Source of the DNA: Actinomycetota bacterium
Lineage (GTDB): Bacteria > Actinomycetota > Acidimicrobiia > Acidimicrobiales > Microtrichaceae
Direction of reading: 5' to 3'
DNA: 64,000 bases
Assembly (NCBI GenBank): GCA_016703525.1
Contig: JADJBW010000016.1
Span: 1-64,000, forward strand
This document shows positions 36,802 to 46,273 of the stretch, piece after piece. The first letter of the stretch is position 1, and each line of letters opens with the position of its first letter. The notes beneath the pieces were generated by a model. It was not told the DNA's origin and searched no databases. It saw only the letters and a list, made by a program, of their open reading frames with translations. The position numbers and the translations under genes were made by a program.

Positions 36802-36921
36802 ATGAGCGATGTGTTGTTCCTGCTTCTGACCGCGGCGTTCTTCGCTGTGGCGTGGTTGTTGGTGCTCGGCTGTGAGCGCGTGCTCGGCGATTCCGACGAC
36901 GCGCCACGGAGCGCCTCGTGA
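36802..36921 (+). CDS. Small membrane protein upstream of kdpF
   Basis: A 39-residue protein, MSDVLFLLLTAAFFAVAWLL then VLGCERVLGDSDDAPRSAS. It has one membrane helix and a short acidic tail. The stop overlaps the kdpF GTG (GTGA at 36918-36921), so the two are translationally coupled. I recall similar short proteins in this position in other actinobacterial kdp operons. It may help assembly of the KdpFABC complex or act as a regulatory peptide; no function is proven. No ribosome-binding site is clear. Confidence 0.65.
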   Translation: MSDVLFLLLTAAFFAVAWLLVLGCERVLGDSDDAPRSAS

Positions 36922-37007
36922 GCGCCGAGGAGGTGGTGGGTCTGGTGCTGGCACTGGCGCTCGCCGCGTACCTCGTGGTCGCGCTGGTGTTTCCGGAGCG
37001 CTTCTGA
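36918..37007 (+). CDS. kdpF: K+-transporting ATPase F subunit
   Basis: 29 residues (VSAEEVVGLVLALALAAYLV, then VALVFPERF), the typical one-helix KdpF, too short for normal ORF cut-offs. The ending FPERF is a KdpF hallmark. It stabilises the KdpFABC complex in the membrane. GTG 36918 overlaps the previous stop and its own TGA (37005-37007) overlaps the kdpA ATG (TGATG), so all three genes are coupled. Confidence 0.88.
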   Translation: MSAEEVVGLVLALALAAYLVVALVFPERF

Positions 37008-38716
37008 TGAGCGCCGCGAACTGGGGGCAGCTCGGGCTGCTCGTGATCACGCTGGCCGTCATCTGCCCGCTGCTCGGCCGGTACCTGGCAGCGGTGTTCG
37101 GCGACGGTCCGGCCCCGGGAGACCGCTGGCTCGGACGGATCGAGCGGCGGGTGCTTCGGTGGTGTCGGGTCGATCCCGACGCCGAACAGCACTGGAAGGC
37201 CTATGCCGCGTCGGTGCTGGCCTTTTCGGCCACAGCGATCGTGGCGCTCTACGGGCTGCAACGGCTGCAAGGCCTCCTGCCGCTGAATCCCGATGACCAG
37301 AGCGCCGTCGGCGCCGCAACGGCATGGAACACGGCCGTGAGCTTCGTGACCAACACGAACTGGCAGTCGTACGCGGGCGAGTCGACCATGAGCCATCTGA
37401 CGCAGATGGCGGGGCTCGCCGTACAGAACTTCGTGTCGGCCGCGGCCGGCATCGCTGTCGCCGTGGCGCTCGTGCGTGGGCTTGTGCGTTCGCGGTCGAA
37501 CACGATCGGCAACTTCTGGGTCGATCTGACCCGCACGGTCACGCGGGTGCTGCTGCCGATAGCGGCGCTGGCGGCGATCGTGCTCGGTGCCTCCGGCGTG
37601 GTGCAGAACCTGTCGGGCCAGCGAATCGTGACCACGGTCGAGGGTGCGACGCAATCGATCCCGGGCGGACCGATCGCCAGCCAGGTGGCGATCAAGCAAC
37701 TCGGCACCAACGGCGGCGGCTTCCTCAACGCCAACTCGGCGCATCCGTTCGAGAACCCCACCACGTTCACCAACTTCTTGCACCTGGTGCTCATCCTGGC
37801 GATCCCGTTCGCCCTGGCGTTCGCGTTCGGCCGCCTCGCGGGCGATCGGCGGCAGGGCTGGGTGGTCGCCGCGGCGATGGCAACCCTGCTCGCGGTGGGC
37901 ATCGGGATCACCACGTGGGCCGAGACCTCCCCGAACCCGCAGCTCACGGCTGCCGGAGCCGACCAGCTGGGCACGTCCGACCAGAGCGCGGGCTCGATGG
38001 AGGGCAAGGAGGTCCGCTTCGGCACCGCCGGCTGTGCGCTGTACGCGCCGATCACCACCGGCACCTCGACCGGCGCCGTCGACTGCGCCCACGATTCGAT
38101 GTCGCCCGCCGGTGGCGGCGCGGCGCTCTTCAGCATCCTGCTCGGCGAAGTCTCGCCGGGCGGCGTCGGCTCCGGCCTCTACGGGATGCTCGTGTTCGTG
38201 CTGCTCGCGGTGTTCATCGCCGGGCTGATGGTGGGGCGAACCCCGGAGTATCTGGGCAAGCGGATCCAGGCGGCCGAGGTGAAACTCGTCGTGCTCTACA
38301 TCCTGTTCGTGCCCTTCGCCGTGCTCGTGTTCTCGGCGATCTCGATCGTCAGCCGATTCGGGCTCGAGGGGCTGCTCAACCAGGGCCCGCACGGGTTGAG
38401 CGAGATGGTGTACGCCTTCGCCTCGGCGGGCAACAACAACGGCTCGGCGTTCGGTGGTCTCACGGTTACCAACACCTGGTACGAGACCACGCTCGGCCTG
38501 TCGATGCTGATCGGCCGATTCACGCTCATGGTGCCCGTGCTGGCGATCGCCGGTTCGCTCGGTCGCAAGCAGAAGGTGCCCGCATCCGCCGGGACGTTCC
38601 CCACGGGAACGCCGCTGTTCGCCGGGCTGCTGGTGGGCGTCGTCGTGATCGTCGTGGGTTTGACCTATTTCCCCGTTCTCGCGCTCGGCCCGCTGGTCGA
38701 GCATCTCGGACTCTGA
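37007..38716 (+). CDS. kdpA: K+-transporting ATPase, potassium-binding subunit
   Basis: The 569-residue KdpA is intact. It has the selectivity-filter-like segments of the four pore repeats, for example VTNTNWQSYAGESTMS, QLGTNGGGFLNANSAHPFENPT, and AFASAGNNNGSAFGGL, plus about ten membrane helices. KdpA binds and passes K+ in the high-affinity Kdp pump. The ATG at 37007 overlaps the kdpF stop. Length and motifs are normal, in contrast to the damaged kdpB next to it. Confidence 0.95.
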   Translation: MSAANWGQLGLLVITLAVICPLLGRYLAAVFGDGPAPGDRWLGRIERRVLRWCRVDPDAEQHWKAYAASVLAFSATAIVALYGLQRLQGLLPLNPDDQSAVGAATAWNTAVSFVTNTNWQSYAGESTMSHLTQMAGLAVQNFVSAAAGIAVAVALVRGLVRSRSNTIGNFWVDLTRTVTRVLLPIAALAAIVLGASGVVQNLSGQRIVTTVEGATQSIPGGPIASQVAIKQLGTNGGGFLNANSAHPFENPTTFTNFLHLVLILAIPFALAFAFGRLAGDRRQGWVVAAAMATLLAVGIGITTWAETSPNPQLTAAGADQLGTSDQSAGSMEGKEVRFGTAGCALYAPITTGTSTGAVDCAHDSMSPAGGGAALFSILLGEVSPGGVGSGLYGMLVFVLLAVFIAGLMVGRTPEYLGKRIQAAEVKLVVLYILFVPFAVLVFSAISIVSRFGLEGLLNQGPHGLSEMVYAFASAGNNNGSAFGGLTVTNTWYETTLGLSMLIGRFTLMVPVLAIAGSLGRKQKVPASAGTFPTGTPLFAGLLVGVVVIVVGLTYFPVLALGPLVEHLGL

Positions 38717-38726
38717 AGGAGCTGAC

Positions 38727-40779
38727 GTGACCGAGTCCTCCGGCACCGCACAGGTGCTCGATGCAGCGATGCTGCGCAGCGCGTCGATCGACGCCGTTCG
38801 CAAGTTGTCGCCGCGGGTGCAGGCCCGCAACCCCGTGATGCTCGTCGTGCTCGTCGGGAGCGTGCTCACGACGGTGCTGTTCGTCGTCGACCTGAGCTCG
38901 TCCTCGCGTGCCGAGAACGTGTTCGCCGGCATCACCGCAGCATTCCTCTGGTTCACGGTGTTGTTCGCGAACCTGGCCGAAGCGGTCGCCGAGGGGCGTG
39001 GCAAGGCGCAGGCCGACACGCTGCGCAAGACCCGCAGCGAGACGGTGGCGCATCGTCGGCTCGCCGACGGAGGCGTGGAAGACGTCTCGAGCGCCGACCT
39101 TCAGCTCGGCGACGAGGTCGTCGTCGACGCTGGCGAGCTGATCCCGTCCGACGGCGACATCGTCGAGGGGATCGCCACGGTCGACGAGTCGGCCATCACC
39201 GGTGAATCGGCGCCCGTCGTGCGTGAGTCAGGCGGCGACCGTTCGGCTGTCACCGGCGGCACCCGCGTGCTGTCGGACCAGATCGTCGTGCGGATCACCG
39301 CTCGACCGGGGGAGACCTTCGTCGACCGAATGATTGCGCTGGTCGAGGGCTCGGAACGCCAGAAGACGCCGAACGAGGTGGCGCTGAACATCCTGCTCGC
39401 CGGGCTGACGATCATCTTCTTGCTGGCGACGGTCACGTTGCAGTTCTTCGCCCACTACTCCCACGCCGACCAGTCGGTCGTGGTGTTGGTGGCGCTGCTG
39501 GTGTGCCTCATCCCCACCACCATCGGCGGGCTGCTGTCGGCGATCGGCATCGCGGGCATGGACCGGCTGGTGCGCCGCAACGTGTTGGCGATGTCGGGCC
39601 GAGCGGTCGAAGCGGCCGGCGACTGTGCGACGTGCTGCTGCTCGACAAGACCGGAACGATCACGCTCGGCAATCGACAAGCGGCCGAGTTCCTGCCGGTC
39701 AACGGCGTGACCGACGCGGATGTCGCCGCGTCGGCGTTGGCGGCGAGCCTCGCGGACGAGACTCCCGAAGGGCGCTCGATCGTCGAGCTTGCCGCTCGCA
39801 CCACAACCTCGACCCGGCGACCGTGCCGGCGGGCGAACTGGTGCCCTTCACGGCGCAGACCCGCATGTCGGGTGTGGATCTGGCCGACCGAAGCGTCCGC
39901 AAGGGCGCCGCGGACTCGGTTCAGCGCTGGGTGTCGGGCTCCGGCGGTGTGGTCCCCGCCGAGCTCGACACCCTCGTTCAGGGCGTGTCGTCGAAGGGCG
40001 GGACGCCGCTCGTTGTCGCCGAGCACTCCGGTGGGAGCGCTCGGGTGTTGGGCGTCATCTACCTGAAGGACGTCGTGAAGCCCGGCATGGCCGAGCGGTT
40101 CGACCAGCTGCGCGCGATGGGCATCCGCACCGTGATGATCACCGGCGACAACCCGGTGACGGCGAGCGTGATCGCCGGCGAGGCGGGGGTCGACGACTTC
40201 CTGGCCGAGGCGACGCCCGAAGACAAGATGGCGCTGATCCGCAAGGAGCAGGAGGGCGGACGACTCGTCGCGATGACCGGCGACGGCACCAACGATGCGC
40301 CGGCGCTCGCGCAAGCCGACGTGGGCGTGGCCATGAACACGGGGACCCAGGCGGCCAAGGAAGCCGGGAACATGGTCGATCTCGACTCCGACCCGACCAA
40401 GCTGATCGAGATCGTGGAGATCGGCAAGCAGCTCCTGATCACCCGGGGTTCACTCACCACGTTCTCGATCGCGAACGACGTGGCCAAGTACTTCGCGATC
40501 ATCCCGGCGATGTTCGGCGGCGTGCTGCCGGCGCTCGACCGGCTGAACATCATGGGGCTCGCGAGTCCCCGCTCGGCGATCCTGAGCGCGGTGATCTTCA
40601 ACGCGCTGATCATCGTGGCCCTGATCCCGCTCGCCCTGCGAGGCGTGAAGTTCCGGCCGTCGAGCGCCGGTGCGCTGCTGCGCCGGAACCTGCTGATCTA
40701 CGGAGGCGGCGGGCTGATCACGCCGTTCCTCGGCATCAAGCTGATCGACCTGTTGATCTCTGCGATGGGAGTCAAGTGA
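38727..40779 (+). CDS. kdpB: K+-transporting ATPase, ATP-binding P-type subunit (two frameshifts)
   Basis: The full KdpB sequence is present over 2053 bases but in three frames. Frame one covers DESAITGESAPVVRESGGDR and the first helices up to SGRAVEAAGD near 39620. A second covers CDVLLLDKTGTITLGNRQ, with the phosphorylated Asp, to VELAA near 39795. A third covers DPATVPAGELVPFTAQTRMS to the end, including TGDGTNDAPALAQADVGVAM. KdpB is the ATP-driving subunit and must be intact for function. The flanking kdpA and kdpC are perfect and the residues on both sides of each break are conserved, so one-base sequence errors are the most likely cause. The start follows AAGGAG. Confidence 0.88.
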
Positions 40780-41351
40780 TGAGGCGCCAATTCGTACCCG
40801 CGGTCGCGATGATGCTGGCCTTCACCGTGCTGTGCGGTCTGCTCTATCCGCTCGCTATCACGGGGCTCGCCCAGATCGGCTTCTCCGGCGCCGCCAACGG
40901 CTCGATCGCCGAACGCGACGGGCAGGCGATCGGCTCGACGCTCCTCGGCCAGCCCTTCAGCGAGCCCGGCTACTTCTGGCCGCGGCCATCGGCTGCGGGC
41001 GACGGGTACGACGGCGCCGCATCCGGCGCGTCGAATCTCGGGCCGAGCAACCCGGAGCTCGCGAAGCAGGTCCGCACGCGTGCCGCGGCGTACCGGTCGG
41101 CCAACGGCCTTGCCTCCGACGCGTTGGTGCCCGCCGACGCGGTGACCGCGTCGGGGTCGGGGCTCGATCCGCACATCTCGATCGCGAACGCTCGGCTGCA
41201 GGCCGAACGGGTGGCGGAGGAGCGCGGGCTCGACGTCGCAGCCGTTCGGACGCTGATCGACGCGAACACCGACGGGCGAGCGCTCGGCCTGCTCGGCGAG
41301 CCAGGGGTCAACGTGTTGCAGCTCAATCTCGCGTTGGACGCCGCCGGCTGA
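40779..41351 (+). CDS. kdpC: K+-transporting ATPase C subunit
   Basis: The 190-residue KdpC begins MRRQFVPAVAMMLAFTVLCG (one membrane helix) and has the periplasmic-type domain with GSTLLGQPFSEPGYFWPRPS, GLDPHISIANARLQAERVAEERG and GVNVLQLNLAL. It contacts KdpB and raises nucleotide affinity. The ATG overlaps the kdpB TGA (TGATG at 40777-40781), as expected for a kdp operon. Confidence 0.95.
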   Translation: MRRQFVPAVAMMLAFTVLCGLLYPLAITGLAQIGFSGAANGSIAERDGQAIGSTLLGQPFSEPGYFWPRPSAAGDGYDGAASGASNLGPSNPELAKQVRTRAAAYRSANGLASDALVPADAVTASGSGLDPHISIANARLQAERVAEERGLDVAAVRTLIDANTDGRALGLLGEPGVNVLQLNLALDAAG

Positions 41352-41367
41352 GCGAGACTGGTCGACG

Positions 41368-43967
41368 ATGGCTCGTGGTTCGTTGCGTATCTACCTCGGA
41401 GCGGCGCCGGGCGTCGGCAAGACCTATGCCATGTTGCAGGAGGGCGCTCGTCGCCAATCCCGCGGCACCGACGTGGTGGTCGGCATCGTCGAGACCCACG
41501 GTCGCGCGTACACGGCGGCGCAGATTGGCGACCTCGAGATCCTTCCCCGGCGCGAGGTGCTGTACCGCGGGGCGACGCTGACCGAACTCGACGTCGACGG
41601 GGTGCTGCGGCGAGCCCCGGCCGTCGTGCTGGTCGACGAGTTGGCGCACACCAATGCGCCGGGTTCTCGTCATGCGAAGCGTTGGCAAGACGTCGAGGAG
41701 CTCCTCGACGCCGGCATCGACGTGATCTCGACCGTCAACATCCAGCACCTGGAATCGCTCAACGACGTCGTGGAGCAGGTGACGGGGATCGAGCAGCAGG
41801 AGATCATCCCCGATGAGATCGTGCGCGCCGCCGATCAGGTGCACCTGGTCGATCAGACTCCCGAGGCGCTGCGGCGGCGGCTCGCCCACGGCAACGTGTA
41901 CCCCGCCGACCGGGTGGACGCGGCGCTCGATCACTACTTCCGGCTCGGCAACCTGGCCGCGCTGCGCGAGCTGGCGCTCATGTGGGTGGCGGACCGGGTG
42001 GACGAGGGGCTCCAGCGTTACCGCGAGGAACACGGCATCGAAGGTCGCTGGGAGACCCGCGAGCGGGTGGTGGTTGCGATCACGGGCGCGCCCGGCAACG
42101 AGCACGTGATCCGCCGGGCCGCCCGGATGGCGGCGCGCAGTCGGGGCGAGCTGTTCGGGGTGCACATCCGCGGCGCCGACGGGCTCGGCGGCGCGCCGGG
42201 AGCGTCGCTTGCGGCCAACCGTGAGATCCTCCAGGCGGTCGGCGGGACCTACCGCGAGGTCGGTGCCGGCGATGTCGCGGAGGCGCTGGTTCGCTTCGCC
42301 CGCCGTCACAACGCGACGCAGATCGTGATGGGTGCCTCGGCGCGAAGTCGCGCGCAGGAACTCCTGCGCGGATCGGTGATCAACGACGTCGTCCGGCGGG
42401 CGGGCGACATCGATGTGCACGTGATCACGCCGAACCAGAGCGACGCCACCGCCCCACGACCGCAGTCGGATCCGCCCGCCCGCCGGATTGCGCCCCGCCG
42501 CGCCGCCGCCGGGCTGCCGCGCCGCCGCCGAATCTGGGGTTGGGTCGGCGCGGTCGTGGCCCCGGCGGTGGTCACGGCCGCGCTGGCGCAGGTGCGAGCC
42601 GACGTGGGCCTGCCGACAGACCTTCTCGTCTTCACCCTGGTGGTCGCGACCGTTGCGGTCATCGGCGGGTTCCAACCGGCGGCCCTGGCGGCCGTCATGT
42701 CGTTCCTCGCGGTGAACTGGTATTTCACGCCACCCCTCCACACGTGGACGATCGGCGACCCGGAGAACCTCGTTGCGCTCTTCGTCTTCCTCGCGAACGC
42801 CTGGGTGATCGGCTCGTTCGTGGCATCGGCCGCGCGTCGCACGACCGAGGCCAGCCGCATGCGCGGCGATGCGGCCACCCTCGCCGCCCTGTCCGGCACG
42901 GCGTCGGCGTCGGAGGATCCGCTCGACGCGATTCTCGGGCTTCTCCGCGAGGTGCTCGGCGCCGGCCAGGTCGCGGTCGAGGTGCGCCACGGCGACGCCT
43001 GGGACGTCGAGGCGGCATCCGCTTCGGAGGGTGAGGTTCATGGTGAGGGTGACCCCGACCACGACTCCCACGGCGCGGAGCGCGACGCACCGGTCGCAGG
43101 GCGTGGGTGGGAACTGCCGATCGGTGAGGTCGGCCGTCTGATCGTGCGCGGCGCCGACGCGGGCGAGGTGGACCCCGACATCCTCGACGCGTTCTGCGTT
43201 CAGCTGGCCGATGGCATCGAGCGGCGCCGCCTCCACCGAATCGCCGCGGATGCGCGGCGCCTCGCCGACGCAAACGACCTGCGCGCGGGCTTGTTGGCGG
43301 CGCTGTCGCACGATCTGCGCACGCCGATCGCCGCGATCCAGGCGGCGGCTTAGACCCTCGTGCAACCCGATGTCGGGGCGCAGGAACACCTGCGTCGCGA
43401 GTTCCTCGACACGATCCTGGCGTACTCCGAGCGGCTGCACGCGCTGGTGACGAACCTGCTGGAGATGAGCCGGATCCAGGCCGACGCGGTGAACCTGACG
43501 CTGCGGTCGACCTCGATCGACGACGTGCTTCCCTCCGCGCTTGCAACCATCGATCACCGGGGCGTCACCATCGACGTGGCGGTGCCGAGCGACCTTCCGC
43601 TGGTGCTGGTCGACGTCGGGTTGTTGGAGCGCGTGCTCGCGAACCTCGTGGACAACGCGTGCAAGTGGTCGCCGGGGGGCGGCACGGTGCGAGTCGATGC
43701 CACGGCAGGCGCCGAGGACGTGGTCGTGCGCGTCGTCGACCAGGGACCCGGCATCCCGCGCGACCGGCGCGACGAGGTGCTGCTGCCGTTCCAGCGGATC
43801 GGTGACACCGATCGCGTGACCGGAACCGGGCTCGGCCTGGCGGTGGTCGTCGGCTTCTTGGCCCAGATGGGGGACGATTGGAACTCGACGACGCACCCGG
43901 CGGCGGCACGACCGCGTCGGTCCACCTGCCGAGATCGGCGCCGTCACCAACGAGGTCGGCAGCGTGA
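41368..43967 (+). CDS. kdpD: KdpD sensor histidine kinase (in-frame TAG at 43351 and a frameshift near 43868)
   Basis: About 866 codons. The N-terminal KdpD domain has a P-loop-like IYLGAAPGVGKTYAMLQEGA and VVLVDELAHTNAPGS. A universal-stress-type domain and four membrane helices follow (about residues 390-490), then a GAF-like part and the kinase H-box LSHDLRTPIAAIQAAA. TAG 43351-43353 comes 14 codons after the phospho-acceptor His, where KdpD normally has Ser (AAVSSL); TCG would be one base away. The ATPase part (LVDNACKWSPGGG, VVDQGPGIP, GTGLGLAVVVGFLAQMG) continues in frame until a G-run near 43868, where one missing G is inferred; the restored ending is GGRLELDDAPGGGTTASVHL. It senses K+ limitation and phosphorylates KdpE. 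Confidence 0.85.
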
Positions 43968-44725
43968 ACGCGACGAACACCGCGAACACCGCGGACGGCG
44001 CGACCGCCTCGACCGGCCCCGCTCCGCTGGTCCTCGTCGTCGACGACGAGCCGGCGTTTCGCCGCGCCATGGAAGTGACGCTCGCCGCCGCGGGGCTACG
44101 CGTGATCACCGCTCCCGACGGAGCGGCGGCGATCGACAGCGTCGCCGCGGAACGGCCGGCGCTCGTGGTGCTCGGTCTCGGGCTCCCGGTGATGGATGGC
44201 CATGACGTGATCGCAGCGATCCGGGGTTGGACGAAAATCCCGATCCTCGTCCTGTCGGCGCGCCACGATGACCGCGACAAGGTGCGGGCGCTCGACGCCG
44301 GCGCCGACGACTACGTGACCAAGCCGTTCTCGATGGACGAGCTGCTCGCCCGGGTGCGGGCCCACCTGCGCCGGGCGGCCGTGGGAACCGGCGCCGAGGA
44401 GGCCCCCGAGGTTGAGACAGCGGACTTCGTGGTCGATCTCGCACGGGCCGAGGTGCGGCGCAGCGAGGGCGACGCGTTCGTGGCCGTGCACCTCACTCCG
44501 ACCGAATGGCGCCTGGTCGAGGCGCTCGTGCGGGAACGGGGCCGGCTGGTGAGCCAGCGCGACCTGCTGCGTCGGGTGTGGGGGCCCGAATACGGGACCG
44601 AGGCCAACTATTTGCGTGTGTTCATGGGGCAGGTGCGGGCGAAGCTGGAACCCTCGCCGTCGACGCCGCGCTACTTCCACACCGAGCCGGGCCTCGGCTA
44701 CCGCTTCGAGGACCGCGGTCGCTGA
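43964..44725 (+). CDS. kdpE: KdpE response regulator lacking the phospho-acceptor Asp
   Basis: The 253-residue OmpR-type regulator has a receiver domain (residues 22-140) and a winged-helix DNA-binding domain (about 155-250, HLTPTEWRLVEALVRERGRL to EPGLGYRF). The acidic pair DD 27-28, the LSAR Thr/Ser position and the Lys in VTKPFS are present. However, the residue that should be phosphorylated is Gly 71 (ALVVLGLGLPVMDG instead of the usual LDLGLP; codon GGT 44174-44176). Unless this is an error of two bases, the protein cannot be activated by phosphorylation in the normal way. The GTG overlaps the kdpD TGA. It normally activates the kdpFABC promoter. Confidence 0.9.
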   Translation: MNATNTANTADGATASTGPAPLVLVVDDEPAFRRAMEVTLAAAGLRVITAPDGAAAIDSVAAERPALVVLGLGLPVMDGHDVIAAIRGWTKIPILVLSARHDDRDKVRALDAGADDYVTKPFSMDELLARVRAHLRRAAVGTGAEEAPEVETADFVVDLARAEVRRSEGDAFVAVHLTPTEWRLVEALVRERGRLVSQRDLLRRVWGPEYGTEANYLRVFMGQVRAKLEPSPSTPRYFHTEPGLGYRFEDRGR

Positions 44726-44760
44726 TCGCCGGACGCGAGGCGGTAACCTCGACAGCGGCG

Positions 44761-44886
44761 ATGGGGCTCGCCGTGAACCGCCCGCACGGGCTGATGGCTC
44801 CTACCAACGTGATCCGTCCGGACCAGGTTGAGTGGGAGCGCGCCGCCAACGCGTCGATCCGCTCGGTTCGGGCCCGACTCCTTTGA
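44761..44886 (+). CDS. Possible 41-residue protein between kdpE and the ClC gene
   Basis: The frame MGLAVNRPHGLMAPTNVIRP, then QVEWERAANASIRSVRARLL, has a plausible composition, ends 8 bases before the ClC gene, and is preceded at 11 bases by TAACCT. The family is unknown. It could be a small co-expressed protein or chance. Confidence 0.3.
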   Translation: MGLAVNRPHGLMAPTNVIRPDQVEWERAANASIRSVRARLL

Positions 44887-44894
44887 GGGAACCG

Positions 44895-46242
44895 ATGAGC
44901 ACCGACCGGCCCGAGCCCGCCCCCATACCGACTGAATCCGCCGGGACCGACCGCGTTCGGCGTTCGGGGTTGGGCGAGCAGGGCCGCCTGATCGTGCACC
45001 TGGGCCGCTGGATCGTGTTGGGCGCGGTGTCGGGGGTGCTCGCCGGGTCGGCCTCGTACGTGTTTCTCGAAGCCCTCGAGCGGGTGACCGGTGCTCGGAG
45101 CGATCGGCCCTGGCTGCTGTACCTGCTGCCTCCGGCGGGCCTGGCGGTCGGCGCGGTGTACCACTACCTGGGCGGTCGCTCGGCCGGCGGCAACGCGATG
45201 ATCATCGACGAGATCCACGAGCCGACGGCGTGGCTGCCGCGGCGCCTCGCCCCCCTCGTGCTGGTGGGCACGCTCACGAGTCACCTGTTCGGGGCCTCGG
45301 TCGGCCCGCGAGGGCACCGCCATCCAGATGTCGGGCAGCCTGACCGACCTCGCCTCGCGGCTGCTCCGCCTTCGACCCGGGGATCGCCGCACCATGCTGA
45401 TCGCTGCGATCGCGGCCGGTTTCGGTTCGGTCTTCGGCGTTCCGCTCGCGGGTGCCGTCTTCGCGCTCGAGGTGCAGGCGATAGGGCGGGTTCGCTACGA
45501 CGCGCTCGTGCCGGCACTCACCGCCTCGCTGGTCGGCGACCTGACCGTGCGGGGCCTCGGCCACCGCCACGCACCACGACCACAGTTGGGTGTCGATCTC
45601 GACGTAGCGCTCGCGGCGAAGGTGGCGCTGGCGGGGCTGGTGTTCGGCCTCGCCGGGGTCGCGTTCATGGAGTTGACCGATTCCATCCGCCGCCTCGCCG
45701 CGCGCGTCTCGTGGCCGCCGCTGCGACCGGTCGTCGGCGGCGTCGCGACCATCGCGCTGGCCGCTGTGTTCGGCCGCGACGAGCTGGGCCTCTCGCTGCC
45801 GCTCATCGACCATGCGCTCGCGGGGCAGCGCGGTTCGTTGGCCCTGCCGGTGCTCAAGATCGTGTTCACCGCGATCGCGCTCGGGTCGGGCTTTCCAGGG
45901 GGAGAGGTCACACCGCTGTTCGTCATCGGGTCGACGGCTGGCGCCGCGATCGCGCCCGCGCTCGGGCTACCGGTTGCGCTGCTGGCGGCCGTCGGGTTCG
46001 TGGCGGTGTTCGCGGGCGCAGCCAATACGCCGCTCGCGTGCACGATCATGGGCATCGAGCTGTTCGGCAGCGCTGCGATCGTTCCCCTCGCGATCGGGTG
46101 CGTGGTCGCGTACGTGTTCTCGTCGCATCGGGGTATCTACCCCACGCAGCGGATCGGCGTGGCGAAGGGCGAAGTGGCGATCGTCGGGTCGCCGCGCGTG
46201 CGTGACTGGTCCGACCGTGGGAGCGACCCGCTCCGGCGCTGA
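44895..46242 (+). CDS. ClC-family chloride/anion channel or antiporter (frameshifted)
   Basis: About 449 residues. The first frame, from ATG 44895 (GAGGGA upstream), includes GRWIVLGAVSGVLAGSASYV and ends at LFGASVG. The second resumes with GTAIQMSGSLTDLASRLLRL. The frames join in GGCCCGCGAGG near 45302, where one additional C is inferred, restoring GASVGREGTAIQM, the anion-binding region of this ClC subgroup. The second selectivity motif GSGFPGGEVTPLFVIGSTAG (with Glu) and AGAANTPLACTIMGIELFG are intact. The subgroup is annotated as voltage-gated chloride channel protein; H+/Cl- exchange is possible. It lies next to kdp and mrp, consistent with osmotic or pH homeostasis. Confidence 0.82.
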
Positions 46243-46243
46243 C

Positions 46244-46261
46244 ACTGGACAGGTGTCCAGT
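46244..46261. promoter_or_regulatory. Perfect 18-bp TetR-type palindrome over the thioesterase promoter
   Basis: ACTGGACA (46244-46251) and TGTCCAGT (46254-46261) flank GG. The last T is also the first base of the -10 TACGCT (46261-46266), which lies 7 bases before the thioesterase ATG. The GGACAnnTGTCC core is typical of TetR-family operators of lipid genes. The regulator is not in this window's immediate neighbourhood. Confidence 0.75.
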
Positions 46262-46273
46262 ACGCTGGGCGCC

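Noticed and set aside
8778..43353. Reassignment of TAG to serine
   Set aside because: The methyltransferase (stop 19090-19092), LysR (60575-60577) and TauE (58825-58827) genes end properly with TAG, so TAG works as a stop here; error or mutation is simpler.
41323..44280. Leftward open frame of 985 codons over kdpD
   Set aside because: Antisense to an unmistakable KdpD; low-complexity Arg/Gly/His composition; no start signal.
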